This document shows positions 1 to 7,328 of a DNA stretch of 37,344 nt, piece after piece. The notes under the pieces were generated by a model. The model ran no database searches and was not told where the DNA came from. It was given only the letters and a program-made list of their open reading frames with translations. How positions within the stretch are numbered: the stretch's first letter is position 1; each line of letters begins with the position of its first letter. Source of the DNA: a virus; IMG/VR virus record IMGVR_UViG_3300025133_000311, positions 1-37,344 of that record; one strand, given 5' to 3'. A program made the translations under genes and the position numbers.

Positions 1-1
1 A

Positions 2-142
2 GCATACCTCGCCCCCGAAGAAGATGAGTCAATACTCAATAGCGAGAACCCACTAATTTCACACTTGAACACTTGGGGTAGAAAGTCATTGAACTCGGCT
101 ATCGTGGGTTATTGGAAACAAGATAGGAAGGTGATTGAATGA
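2..142 (+). CDS. Family-B DNA polymerase, C-terminal end of the N-terminal fragment (partial)
   Basis: An open frame enters from the left edge and stops at TGA 140-142, giving 46 residues. The tail reads ISHLNTWGRKSLNSAI and then ends KQDRKVIE. In family-B polymerases the helix after motif B carries a T-x-GR(K/E) signature (for example TAWGRK in Thermococcales enzymes), followed by a strand of the KVVY type leading into motif C. This ORF has that helix and stops exactly where the strand into motif C begins. The next polymerase piece, at 701, starts with that strand and motif C. I therefore infer that this is the end of the palm-containing fragment of a split PolB. Motifs A and B and any exonuclease domain would lie outside the window. 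The stop overlaps the next start as ATGA. The assignment rests on a short alignment done by eye. Confidence 0.6.
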   Translation, partial: AYLAPEEDESILNSENPLISHLNTWGRKSLNSAIVGYWKQDRKVIE

Positions 143-462
143 TAGGAACAAGAAAATACAATGGAAAAACATGGGAAGAATGGGATGAAACAGAATACGA
201 TTGCCCTCAAGAGGGGTGTGGAGGTGAAACTTCTCATGTTGAAGAAGGATATTTTCAATGTAACTGTGGTTGGTTCGGACAACCTATTTCAATTATTGAA
301 GATTTGAAAAAAGAAGTCAAGCGTTTTCGCCATGAATTACTGCTTATACTTAACGATTTTCAAACGAAGGGGCCAAACTATCCTTACATGAAACATGATA
401 TGTATAAAATGAGAAACCGCATTGAAACTATACTCAAAGGTGAGAAGGAGATGATTAAATGA
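139..462 (+). CDS. Small putative zinc-binding protein lying between the two polB fragments
   Basis: This 107-residue protein has four cysteines near its N-terminus (C22, C27, C41, C43) arranged C-x4-C and C-x-C, which suggests a small zinc-binding knuckle. A charged helical C-terminal half follows (residues about 55 to 105). The ATG at 139 overlaps the upstream TGA by 4 nt, and AGGAAGGTGATT just upstream is a good ribosome-binding site. I do not recognise a family. The first residues (IGTRKY) resemble the start of the next gene (IGTKKY), and the DNA matches at 18 of 21 positions over 142-162 versus 465-485, so a small local duplication is possible. The position inside the polB break suggests an inserted gene or a polymerase-associated factor; neither is shown. 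Confidence 0.7.
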   Translation: MIGTRKYNGKTWEEWDETEYDCPQEGCGGETSHVEEGYFQCNCGWFGQPISIIEDLKKEVKRFRHELLLILNDFQTKGPNYPYMKHDMYKMRNRIETILKGEKEMIK

Positions 463-704
463 GAATAGGAACTAAAAAATACATTATAGATAACAGACAT
501 AGAGAATTGCTAACCCTTTCAAATGGAATAAAGGCTTGGGGCGTATGGTTACATAAAGCATACACCTTCCGAGAAACGGCAAGATTCATTAGTGAACATG
601 AACATGAATGGAAGTACATAGTATATCAAGAATCACCACACACATTAAACTTACCACATAAAGAAAAAACATGGTTGGTATATGGAATAGGTGAATTAAA
701 GTGA
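459..704 (+). CDS. Small protein of unknown function between the polB fragments
   Basis: This 81-residue protein starts at ATG 459 behind a clear GAAGGAG site at about 444-450 and overlaps the previous stop by 4 nt. It is rich in aromatic and basic residues (W27, W30, several histidines around 47-50 and 60-67) and has no cysteine, signal peptide or membrane segment. It begins IGTKKY like its upstream neighbour but then diverges. It ends with a GTGA overlap into the C-terminal polymerase fragment, so translation of the two is probably coupled. No family recognised. Confidence 0.65.
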   Translation: MRIGTKKYIIDNRHRELLTLSNGIKAWGVWLHKAYTFRETARFISEHEHEWKYIVYQESPHTLNLPHKEKTWLVYGIGELK

Positions 705-1573
705 AGGTTGTTTATGGACATACAGATTCAATATATGTCAAAATACCATCAATAGAAAAAGCAAAAGAAGTAGTAAAGGAGATTAATACACATGTGCAAA
801 AAATATTCCCGAATGTTCTTAGACTCAAACACCATCCTGTTGAATTGGAGTTTGAAAAATATTATTCTTCGCTTGGCGTTGGCACTACAAAGAATCGTAA
901 TGCGGGGATTGTATCGTGGGAAGATGGAATAACTCTTGAAGAACCTAAGTTTGTAATGACAGGTTTTACTGCAAAGCGCATTAGTGAAACTCAATTTGCT
1001 AAGAGGGTTCAACTGACCCTTCTTAAACAATGGGTAAATGGCAAGTCTTTAAGTGAAATTATTTCTTATCTTAATGGTGAGTATAAAACTATGATTAGTG
1101 GTAATGCGCCCCTATTAGACATAATTAAAAGAAGTAGATTGAAACCAGAAAGGTTTAAAGTAAAATGTTCTTGTAAAAAACACTATACCATAAATCAATG
1201 TAGGGAAATGAAACATTGTAAAGGGTGTGGGAAGAATAAGACACAATTCACAACATTAGAAGGTAAGAAACCTACTTTTGGTGGGGGTGTTGCTGGTATT
1301 TTATATGGGCAGGAAAAATTGAGTGTTGAATATGACGATTCTTACCTTTTTTTGAAGGTAAAACTAAATGATAGTTTTACTCATCCTTTAACTGATGAAA
1401 TTAAGAAGGTTGATTATGTAGCATTTAATAAATATGTAGATTTTGATAATTATATTCCTAATTGGGAATATTATGCGAACCAAGTAATTAAAAAGGCAAC
1501 TCCTGTATTCAATGCAATGGGTTGGGACACATCAACAATAAGAACAGGAAGAATAGTAAGCGAGTGGTGGTAA
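701..1573 (+). CDS. polB: Family-B DNA polymerase, C-terminal fragment (motif C and thumb)
   Basis: This 290-residue protein starts at GTG 701 behind AGGTGAATT. Residues 2-14 are the catalytic palm strand with motif C as YGHTDS (residues 5-10). The essential second Asp of the usual YGDTDS is present (D9), and the first is replaced by His (H7). The KxRY-like segment TTKNRNAG follows at about 62-69, then the thumb entry GFTAKRISETQFAKRVQ (88-104). The usual C-terminal helix around NYIPNWEYYANQVIKKATPVF (about 250-270) is also there. An inserted cysteine cluster lies at C156, C158, C167, C173 and C176, probably a zinc ribbon in the thumb. The exonuclease domain and motifs A and B are absent, so it must work with the fragment ending at 142. 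Methanothermobacter PolB is split into two polypeptides with motif C on the smaller one, a useful precedent. Confidence in the family is high. Confidence 0.88.
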   Translation: MKVVYGHTDSIYVKIPSIEKAKEVVKEINTHVQKIFPNVLRLKHHPVELEFEKYYSSLGVGTTKNRNAGIVSWEDGITLEEPKFVMTGFTAKRISETQFAKRVQLTLLKQWVNGKSLSEIISYLNGEYKTMISGNAPLLDIIKRSRLKPERFKVKCSCKKHYTINQCREMKHCKGCGKNKTQFTTLEGKKPTFGGGVAGILYGQEKLSVEYDDSYLFLKVKLNDSFTHPLTDEIKKVDYVAFNKYVDFDNYIPNWEYYANQVIKKATPVFNAMGWDTSTIRTGRIVSEWW

Positions 1574-1576
1574 AAA

Positions 1577-2467
1577 ATGTATGAAAAAGAAATAAAAGAA
1601 ATGGATGAATATACCTATCAATGGCAACCCCAAAATTATGATAAAGAAGATGAGCCTATTTTGAAGATAACTAAATCTTCATTAGGGTCTTTTAATTGGT
1701 GTGCTAAGAAATATCAATATAATTATCTTGAACGAAAACCTCAAGACCAAAGCGAAGCAATGCGTAAGGGAACAGTTATGCATAATGTAAGAGAAGATTT
1801 TTTTAATACTTTTGATATTAAAAAGGCTGAGAGTTTATCACATAACGAGTTAGTTGAATATTGTAATAGTCTTTTCCCTCTTGATGAATACTTTGATGAT
1901 TATTTAACCATAGCGGCTTTTGAAGCACAAAGATTTACAGAAGCGAAGGCTGAAAATAAAATAGATGAGTATTTACCTGTTTGTAATGAAGGCAAGTTTG
2001 ATTGTGAAATCACAATACCCGCAGATACTAACCCTAAGTTTCTTCTTAGGCGTGATTATAAAATACACCTACAAGGTATTATTGACCGTATATTTCAAGA
2101 AGGTAATGGCTACATTCCTATGGAGTTTAAGACAGGGGCATGGAAAGACTACAAAACAACTTCTATGAGAAAGGAAATGGCTTTCTATAAACTAATGATT
2201 GACAATTGTAGTGAAGCAGTATTGAAACAAGCAGGGTTAGAAGCAGGTATTCCCGTTACACATTGGGCTTGGTATTACCCAATATCAAATTATTTCTATG
2301 TTGAACCTGTAAAGAAAACCTCTCATAATTCTATGATAAAAAGTATTGCTAAGTTAATTCATTCTTACGAAAATGAATCATTCCCTGCAAAGTTTTACTA
2401 TAAAACATGTGCTCATTGTTCTTACTTTGGTATATGTGAAGCGGCACAGGATGACACATGGTTGTGA
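1577..2467 (+). CDS. Cas4/RecB-like PD-(D/E)XK nuclease with a likely iron-sulfur cluster
   Basis: This 296-residue protein carries the RecB/Cas4 nuclease signature. The first cluster cysteine C42 lies in a SLGSFNWC segment, and the GTVMH motif gives H69. GIIDRI holds D170, and MEFKTG holds E183 and K185. Three C-terminal cysteines (C278, C281, C287, pattern C-x2-C-x5-C) complete a four-cysteine set that in Cas4 and AddB binds a 4Fe-4S cluster. The Q-x3-Y motif usual after the core appears changed, with E200 near Y204. Related enzymes are DNA exonucleases or endonucleases acting on single-stranded ends. No cas1/cas2 or CRISPR array is nearby, so a role in viral replication or recombination is more likely than spacer acquisition. 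It sits 3 nt after the polymerase fragment in the same operon. Confidence 0.85.
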   Translation: MYEKEIKEMDEYTYQWQPQNYDKEDEPILKITKSSLGSFNWCAKKYQYNYLERKPQDQSEAMRKGTVMHNVREDFFNTFDIKKAESLSHNELVEYCNSLFPLDEYFDDYLTIAAFEAQRFTEAKAENKIDEYLPVCNEGKFDCEITIPADTNPKFLLRRDYKIHLQGIIDRIFQEGNGYIPMEFKTGAWKDYKTTSMRKEMAFYKLMIDNCSEAVLKQAGLEAGIPVTHWAWYYPISNYFYVEPVKKTSHNSMIKSIAKLIHSYENESFPAKFYYKTCAHCSYFGICEAAQDDTWL

Positions 2468-2471
2468 TAAT

Positions 2472-2744
2472 ATGAATGATAAAATAATAGGTTGTAAAAT
2501 ATGCGATAAAGAGATGAAGGAATATGAAGGTAATAACCCTCAACCTCTTTTAGAAAACTTTGATGATAGAGTGTGTATAGATTGTAATGATTTTCTAACT
2601 GCAAGTAGAATCTTACTAAAAGAGGAACATGTATGTGATGCGTTAGTAAATGTAATGCGATTGGCCTTTACTCTTAAAAGAAGTAGAGAAGCATTTCTTA
2701 CTTTACAAAAAGAAGGGAAAATAGTGTTGGTGGAAGAAGAATGA
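2472..2744 (+). CDS. Small CxxC...CxxC protein, unknown
   Basis: The frame is open from 2373, but the ATG at 2472 just after the nuclease stop is the sensible start, giving 90 residues. Residues 8-11 (CKIC) and a second pair (CIDC, about residues 34-37) form a CxxC...CxxC set typical of a small zinc ribbon. The rest is helical and charged. It overlaps the next start by 4 nt (ATGA at 2741). No family recognised; DNA or protein binding within the replication operon is a guess. Confidence 0.65.
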   Translation: MNDKIIGCKICDKEMKEYEGNNPQPLLENFDDRVCIDCNDFLTASRILLKEEHVCDALVNVMRLAFTLKRSREAFLTLQKEGKIVLVEEE

Positions 2745-3115
2745 ATGACGATATAATAAAAAACAAGGTATTAGCAAGGAGTTGGACATTTACAGAAATA
2801 TCTAATTTGAAAGAAACAATAGATAAATTATGTAATGAGATTTATTCCGAATCTAAGTTAACCGAAAGGTTTGATTTGATTAGAGAAATAAGAATAAATG
2901 AAAGTTATGTAGGTTATGTTTTTGAAGATGTAATGAGGGAAGCAGTTAATACAAAACTATCCGGCGAGATTGCCGGTGTAATAAGAGATATGTTAAGTAA
3001 TGCAACAATAGATTTTGGAGGAAATAAAAATGAAATATCCGAGGGAAGTATGGGCGGGAAGCCACATAAAGAACGCACCACAGATGAAAAGAAAGATAGT
3101 AAGAACAAAAAATGA
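2741..3115 (+). CDS. Hypothetical protein, mostly helical
   Basis: This 124-residue protein starts at ATG 2741 and is translationally coupled to its neighbour by a 4-nt overlap. It is predicted mostly helical by composition and has a lysine- and glycine-rich tail (SMGGKPHKERTTDEKKDSKNKK region). Its last 86 bases overlap the start of the primase gene in another frame, because the best primase start is at 3030. No motif recognised. Confidence 0.55.
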   Translation: MNDDIIKNKVLARSWTFTEISNLKETIDKLCNEIYSESKLTERFDLIREIRINESYVGYVFEDVMREAVNTKLSGEIAGVIRDMLSNATIDFGGNKNEISEGSMGGKPHKERTTDEKKDSKNKK

Positions 3116-4049
3116 ATATGTTAATTTTATCAAGTTGCAAAATAACCGCACAAATCTATATACAACAGTATATGATTTTGGGGAGTTTGCTGAATTTGCT
3201 AAGATTGATTCAAGTGTTGTTCTAAATAGAATCTTTTTGGATTTTGATGCACATGGTGATAATTTAATCCATGCGCTAACAGATTTAAAAATTGTATTGG
3301 ATTATGTATATGAAAGAAATATAGAACATACCTGTTTCTTTTCGGGAAGGGGGTTTCATTTATTTTTAGAGGGGGAGCAGATTGATAATATCCGACCAAT
3401 ACAATTCTTTTTTAGGCAAATCAAAGAACATCTTGAAAGTAATATCTTACATAAGAGCACACTTGATGAAAGGGTAGGGCAAAGCACAAGACTAAGAAGA
3501 ATACCAAACACAGTTAATATGAATAGCCTAAAATATTGTATTCCTATATTCAAAGAAGATATTGAAAAAGGATTAGATGAAATTTTAATTCTTGCTGATA
3601 AACCAAGAAATACCATATATAGAACCACAGGCAATGTAAAAATAGTATGGCCCGAAGTGCCTTCTATTGAAGCAGTAGAAGGTGAAGTTGTAGCCGTGAT
3701 AGAACAAGGGCGGCTACCATTATTGCCTTGTTTGCGTAGTGCGATTATGGTTGAGAATCCAAGCCATATAGCAAGAGCATATCTTGTTTCATGGTATCGT
3801 GATGTTTTAACGGCACGAACTACTCTCATATCAAATGAGAAAAAGAACGAAGTATTAGAAAAAATAGTTGAAGAAATAAAACACATTGCAGAAAACAATG
3901 AAGAAGTATGGTTGGATTGGAGTGAAAGCGAAACAAGAAAACATGCTCGCTATACAGTCTTTAATAACTATAAAACTCCATTTTGTGAGAAATTAATATC
4001 GGAAGGATATTGTATAGGCAAATGTTGGAGATACCCAAAGGAGAAATGA
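3030..4049 (+). CDS. Archaeo-eukaryotic primase (AEP) family protein
   Basis: A TTG at 3015 is in frame, but GGAGG at 3017-3021 places the start at ATG 3030, giving 339 residues. The AEP catalytic pattern is visible. Motif I is LDFD (D71, D73), motif II is SGRGFH (S105 to H110, the S/G-x-H phosphate-binding strand), and RLRRIPNTVN follows at about 156-165, a common AEP segment. The C-terminus has cysteines in an FC...YC...KCW arrangement that may bind metal. The protein would make primers for the split PolB. Its length is near that of archaeal PriS, but whether it is a true PriS or a viral PrimPol branch cannot be settled by eye. No large subunit was seen. Confidence 0.8.
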   Translation: MKYPREVWAGSHIKNAPQMKRKIVRTKNEYVNFIKLQNNRTNLYTTVYDFGEFAEFAKIDSSVVLNRIFLDFDAHGDNLIHALTDLKIVLDYVYERNIEHTCFFSGRGFHLFLEGEQIDNIRPIQFFFRQIKEHLESNILHKSTLDERVGQSTRLRRIPNTVNMNSLKYCIPIFKEDIEKGLDEILILADKPRNTIYRTTGNVKIVWPEVPSIEAVEGEVVAVIEQGRLPLLPCLRSAIMVENPSHIARAYLVSWYRDVLTARTTLISNEKKNEVLEKIVEEIKHIAENNEEVWLDWSESETRKHARYTVFNNYKTPFCEKLISEGYCIGKCWRYPKEK

Positions 4050-4051
4050 AC

Positions 4052-4327
4052 ATGAAAATAAATGAAAATGAATGGAATAAATGGATGGCGAATCTTTTTG
4101 AAGATGACACAATAGTATTGAAAGCGATTAAGGAACAGGAACATAGAATATATGTAGTGGTGTATAATTATAAATATTATATTTATTGGAGAAATTGCCT
4201 ACACATGGGTAATTTTGAATTACACATTAAACCTACTTTAAAGAATACTGTGGTTGATGAGCATTTCCCTCAATGGGCATCATCAATGATAATGAGAGAG
4301 TTTGGTGTTAAATATGTTAATAATTGA
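4052..4327 (+). CDS. Small hypothetical protein
   Basis: The frame opens at TTG 4010, but AAAGGAG at 4037-4043 sits 8 nt before ATG 4052, so I use that start (91 residues). A second ATG at 4046 is too close to the site. The protein is aromatic-rich (several YYIYW-type stretches around residues 30-45) and without cysteine clusters or membrane segments. It overlaps the ERCC4 nuclease start by 14 nt. No family recognised. Confidence 0.6.
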   Translation: MKINENEWNKWMANLFEDDTIVLKAIKEQEHRIYVVVYNYKYYIYWRNCLHMGNFELHIKPTLKNTVVDEHFPQWASSMIMREFGVKYVNN

Positions 4328-5009
4328 TAGTAGGGAAAAACAAGGCTCAAAATTAGTTGGGATGGTGGAAACACATGCTCGCAATTTGAATATATCATTT
4401 GAGAAGAAGTGGCTTGAAATAGGAGATTATGTTTTTGATGATGTTTGTTTTGAGGCGAAAAGCACAATTGATTTTTTGGGCTCGGTTCTTTCTAAGCGTA
4501 TTTATACTCAAATAGATAACATAGACCGCCACTATGAGCATAGCATTTTATTGGTCTATGGTAGTCTTGATGATGCAATTAGGCAGGTAATGAAACATAG
4601 TAAAAGTAAGTTGCCTACTGCCTCACGCATAGTAATGTTTAAGAACAAGTTTCTCGGAGCACTATCAAGGATAACCCTTGATACCGACTGTAAGGTATTT
4701 TGGACTCCAACTGAAAAAGAAGCCGCATTAATATTAACCGCAATATGTAAAATAAAACCAATACAAAGAGATGTAATAAGACCCGAAGTATTTAAGAGAA
4801 TAACAACGGATGATTTAAGATTAGATTTACTAACAACAATAAAAGGTGTATCAATAAATAAGGCTAAGGCTCTAATAAAGAAGTTTGGTTCTCTTATGGA
4901 AATAGGAGAACAAGAGCCGAAAGACCTAACTTGCATTGACGGCATAGGCACAGTCGTTTCTGCACGAATAATTAATGTGCTCAATTCCGAAAGGAAGGTG
5001 AAAATATGA
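4314..5009 (+). CDS. ERCC4/XPF-type structure-specific nuclease with C-terminal helix-hairpin-helix repeats
   Basis: I place the start at ATG 4314 (231 residues); TTG and GTG codons at 4302 and 4305 are alternatives. The nuclease core shows IIDSREKQ (D5, E8), then GDY (37-39) and FEAKSTIDF (46-54). This is the XPF GDx(n)ERKx3D signature, with A48 in place of the usual Arg and with E47, K49 and D53 kept. The last 75 residues contain two helix-hairpin-helix motifs (around TIKGVSINKAKAL and CIDGIGTVVSARI), which bind branched DNA in XPF/Mus81/Hef proteins. The SF2 helicase domain of full-length archaeal Hef is missing. A role in resolving forks or recombination intermediates of viral DNA is expected. 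It overlaps the next start by 4 nt. Confidence 0.87.
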   Translation: MLIIDSREKQGSKLVGMVETHARNLNISFEKKWLEIGDYVFDDVCFEAKSTIDFLGSVLSKRIYTQIDNIDRHYEHSILLVYGSLDDAIRQVMKHSKSKLPTASRIVMFKNKFLGALSRITLDTDCKVFWTPTEKEAALILTAICKIKPIQRDVIRPEVFKRITTDDLRLDLLTTIKGVSINKAKALIKKFGSLMEIGEQEPKDLTCIDGIGTVVSARIINVLNSERKVKI

Positions 5010-6493
5010 CTGACGATATAAATGAATATATAGATGATGCCTACGAGTTTGAAGATGAAAACTTGGAAGAACCTGTAACCGAAATAAAAAGAGAAAACTT
5101 ACCTTATGCGGCCCAAAGATGGGCTAAAGATTGTTTGAATGTTTCTCATGGTAATGATATTCCCGCAGAAATATCATTTTTTGTTTTATTAGGACAGGTA
5201 GTTAAAGACTTTATTAGAATACCAAATGGAACTAATACCGAAGATACGAGAATTCATTTTTGTTGGATTCAAACTTCGGGAACAGGTAAATCAACAATAT
5301 GGAATTTTCTAAAGCCTATTACAGATGGAGTGAATGAAAGGATAAATGCTTTTGAAGGAACTACACAAGGTGCAATAACTATTGAGGAAGAAGGCAGAAC
5401 AATGACTGTTCCTAAATATGACATATTTAGTATTACTGAATATACAGATGCGGCCCTAATAGGTTATTATGAAAAGGTGGAAGATGTTGATGGTATGCCT
5501 TCACCTTCTATTCGCCATGCGGGTGCATTAGAAGGGAGTGGTTTGGCTCATTGGGATGAGTTTGAATCATCGGGTATTTTTGCTCAAACTACACATAAGC
5601 AAAATGCAGTTGTATATCTTCAAACTTTTATGAATACTTTAGAAGGTGAAAATTGGATAATTAAGAAGAAGTTGAAAGAGGGAGATGTAATGGAATGTAG
5701 ATGTGAACGGTCTGTTTTTGCTACAACATATGTGCCTAAACACCTTAAAGATGTTATTGCTGAGAAGGGTGTATTACAAAGAATGTTGTGCTATGTAAGA
5801 GCCGTTCCTTCCGCCGACCAAGATAAAATGAGAAGAATGCAATTAAGTAGGGCTGGTAAAAGAGAAGATAATTCTATACCAAGTGCTATACATGCAGATA
5901 CTATATTTACAATTTATAAAAAGGTTAAAGAGCAATTTATTGCTAATGGTTCAAACCCCTTTAATACTGTTAAATATAGTAGGTATTGGGCTGGTGCTTT
6001 AGAATTAGAATATGATAGAATGCTAAATAGAAGTGCTGACTGTCCTCCGTATGTAAGAGAAACTGCTGAGAATTTTATGACCCGTATGCTTAAGATTTTA
6101 CAAAAGTTGTCTGTATTATGTTGTATTGCAAGCCCACCAACAATTAATGGAGGCGAAGAACATTATATAGTTGGGCCAAAACATGTAAGACAAGCCTATA
6201 AATTGACCCAACAATGTTATAATACATTGGTGGATTGGCTTGAATTGAGCCTAAAGGGGGGCGGAGTGCCTCTTGCTCAACAAAAGAAGGAATTGATTTG
6301 GGCAAAAGTAATAAAGGGTATGGAAACAGATGCCGAGGGATATGTCTTGAAAAGTGCTTTAACTTCGGAAGTTTTGAAAACAAAAGTAGTGGGGAAGTCG
6401 CAAGCATATACTTATTTTAATAAGGTAAAACATCTATTTGATATTGACAGAAATAGGCTCAAACTTAAACAAGCAAAAGGATTCGGGAAGTGA
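5006..6493 (+). CDS. P-loop ATPase, putative replicative helicase
   Basis: This 495-residue protein starts at ATG 5006 behind AAGGAAGGTGA. A Walker A motif SGTGKST lies at 91-97 and a Walker B-like AHWDEFE at about 181-187 (D184, E185). The N-terminal about 80 residues are acidic and then helical, and the C-terminal third is helical and basic (wHTH-like sequence around 430-490). The layout resembles the DUF3987/primase-associated and MCM-like ATPases of viruses, but I cannot assign a family with certainty. Position between primase, nuclease and exonuclease genes supports a replication fork helicase. Sensor and arginine finger residues were not identified. Confidence 0.65.
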   Translation: MTDDINEYIDDAYEFEDENLEEPVTEIKRENLPYAAQRWAKDCLNVSHGNDIPAEISFFVLLGQVVKDFIRIPNGTNTEDTRIHFCWIQTSGTGKSTIWNFLKPITDGVNERINAFEGTTQGAITIEEEGRTMTVPKYDIFSITEYTDAALIGYYEKVEDVDGMPSPSIRHAGALEGSGLAHWDEFESSGIFAQTTHKQNAVVYLQTFMNTLEGENWIIKKKLKEGDVMECRCERSVFATTYVPKHLKDVIAEKGVLQRMLCYVRAVPSADQDKMRRMQLSRAGKREDNSIPSAIHADTIFTIYKKVKEQFIANGSNPFNTVKYSRYWAGALELEYDRMLNRSADCPPYVRETAENFMTRMLKILQKLSVLCCIASPPTINGGEEHYIVGPKHVRQAYKLTQQCYNTLVDWLELSLKGGGVPLAQQKKELIWAKVIKGMETDAEGYVLKSALTSEVLKTKVVGKSQAYTYFNKVKHLFDIDRNRLKLKQAKGFGK

Positions 6494-6498
6494 AAAAA

Positions 6499-6729
6499 AT
6501 GAATTGGGAAAATATGTATTTAGTGTTTGATGTAACAAAAGGGCCGAAAGTAATTATTGAGGCTTTAGATACTTATGGAGAGCAAGGTTGGGAATGTGGT
6601 TCAATGCTTAGTGTAGCAAACACAAACATTGTTGCATTCTTAAAGCGAAGAACTGATGAAGATGAAATAGTCATTATTGATGAAAACGCTGAAAAACTTG
6701 CTAAACTTTGGGGTAATGAAAAGAAGTGA
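6499..6729 (+). CDS. Small DUF4177-like protein
   Basis: GTG 6490 is in frame, but GGGAAG at 6485-6490 fits ATG 6499 better, giving 76 residues. The order is an initial beta strand, then IIEALDTYGEQGWECGSM, a strand, then AFLKRR (about 50-55). That is the pattern of DUF4177-type small proteins (an LNxLGxxGWELVS core followed by a strand ending in FKR) common in phages and bacteria. Function is unknown. An acidic tail follows. It ends 4 nt before the exonuclease ATG. Confidence 0.6.
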   Translation: MNWENMYLVFDVTKGPKVIIEALDTYGEQGWECGSMLSVANTNIVAFLKRRTDEDEIVIIDENAEKLAKLWGNEKK

Positions 6730-6733
6730 TAGT

Positions 6734-7327
6734 ATGTCTGTATTAGCCATAGACCTTGAAACTAAAAATATGTCCTATGAAATAGGCGGGTTTCAAAATA
6801 CTCATATGTTTATGGTTTCTACTGTTTCAACTTGGAATGGTAATACAGGAACGGTCTATGTGGATGAACCAATAGATACTTTTGCTAAGGCAGGAGTTGA
6901 AGTTAAACCACTATCACAACTTAAATATGACTTAGATGAACAATTTGAAAAGGGAGTCAAACTGCTCGGACATAACATTCGGGCGTTTGACCTTCCCGTT
7001 CTCCGTGATTCTATGGATATATATTGTATTCAAAAATATATCAATGCAGAACAATATATAGATACATCAAAAATATTAGTTAAGGCAAATGGAGAAAGAC
7101 TACAATTAAAAAATTTAGTCAAGTGTTCTCTTGACGATAGTAAGTTAATGGAAAGTGCCGATGCGCCTAGACTTTGGAAACAAGGTGATTATACGGCAGT
7201 AGCGGAATATTGTCTTAAAGATACCCAATTGGTTTATGACCTTTGGCGGTATGGGCAAGACAAGGGAATGGTGAAAGCCTTTTCTACAAAAGAAGAAAAA
7301 TTTATTGAGATAGGAGTGGAATGGTAA
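6734..7327 (+). CDS. DEDDy-family 3'-5' exonuclease (DnaQ/RNase H-like fold)
   Basis: The first ATG close to the ribosome-binding region is 6734 (197 residues); the longer frame from 6677 overlaps the previous gene. Exo I is AIDLET (D7, E9), Exo II is GHNIRAFD (79-86, D86), and Exo III is YCLKD (Y159, D163), the Y-x3-D form typical of DEDDy proofreading exonucleases. It is a stand-alone exonuclease of minimal length. It may proofread for the split polymerase or process ends together with the Cas4-like nuclease. Whether the upstream PolB fragment keeps its own exonuclease domain is outside the window. Confidence 0.85.
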   Translation: MSVLAIDLETKNMSYEIGGFQNTHMFMVSTVSTWNGNTGTVYVDEPIDTFAKAGVEVKPLSQLKYDLDEQFEKGVKLLGHNIRAFDLPVLRDSMDIYCIQKYINAEQYIDTSKILVKANGERLQLKNLVKCSLDDSKLMESADAPRLWKQGDYTAVAEYCLKDTQLVYDLWRYGQDKGMVKAFSTKEEKFIEIGVEW

Positions 7328-7328
7328 A

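Noticed and set aside
139-704. Self-splicing intron or intein in the polB gap
   Set aside because: The frames on both sides have their own stop and start codons with 4-nt overlaps, and neither small ORF shows intein blocks or homing-endonuclease motifs; only a relic origin remains possible.
1577-2467. Cas4-like nuclease as part of a CRISPR-Cas adaptation module
   Set aside because: No cas1, cas2 or repeat-spacer array in the window; stand-alone Cas4-like nucleases are common in archaeal viruses.
3356-3898. 180-codon - strand frame inside the primase gene
   Set aside because: Antisense shadow of a gene with clear catalytic motifs; its composition is unlike a real protein and there is no ribosome-binding site.
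4556-4984. 142-codon - strand frame in the ERCC4 nuclease gene
   Set aside because: Antisense to the helix-hairpin-helix region; a coding shadow with no context on that strand.
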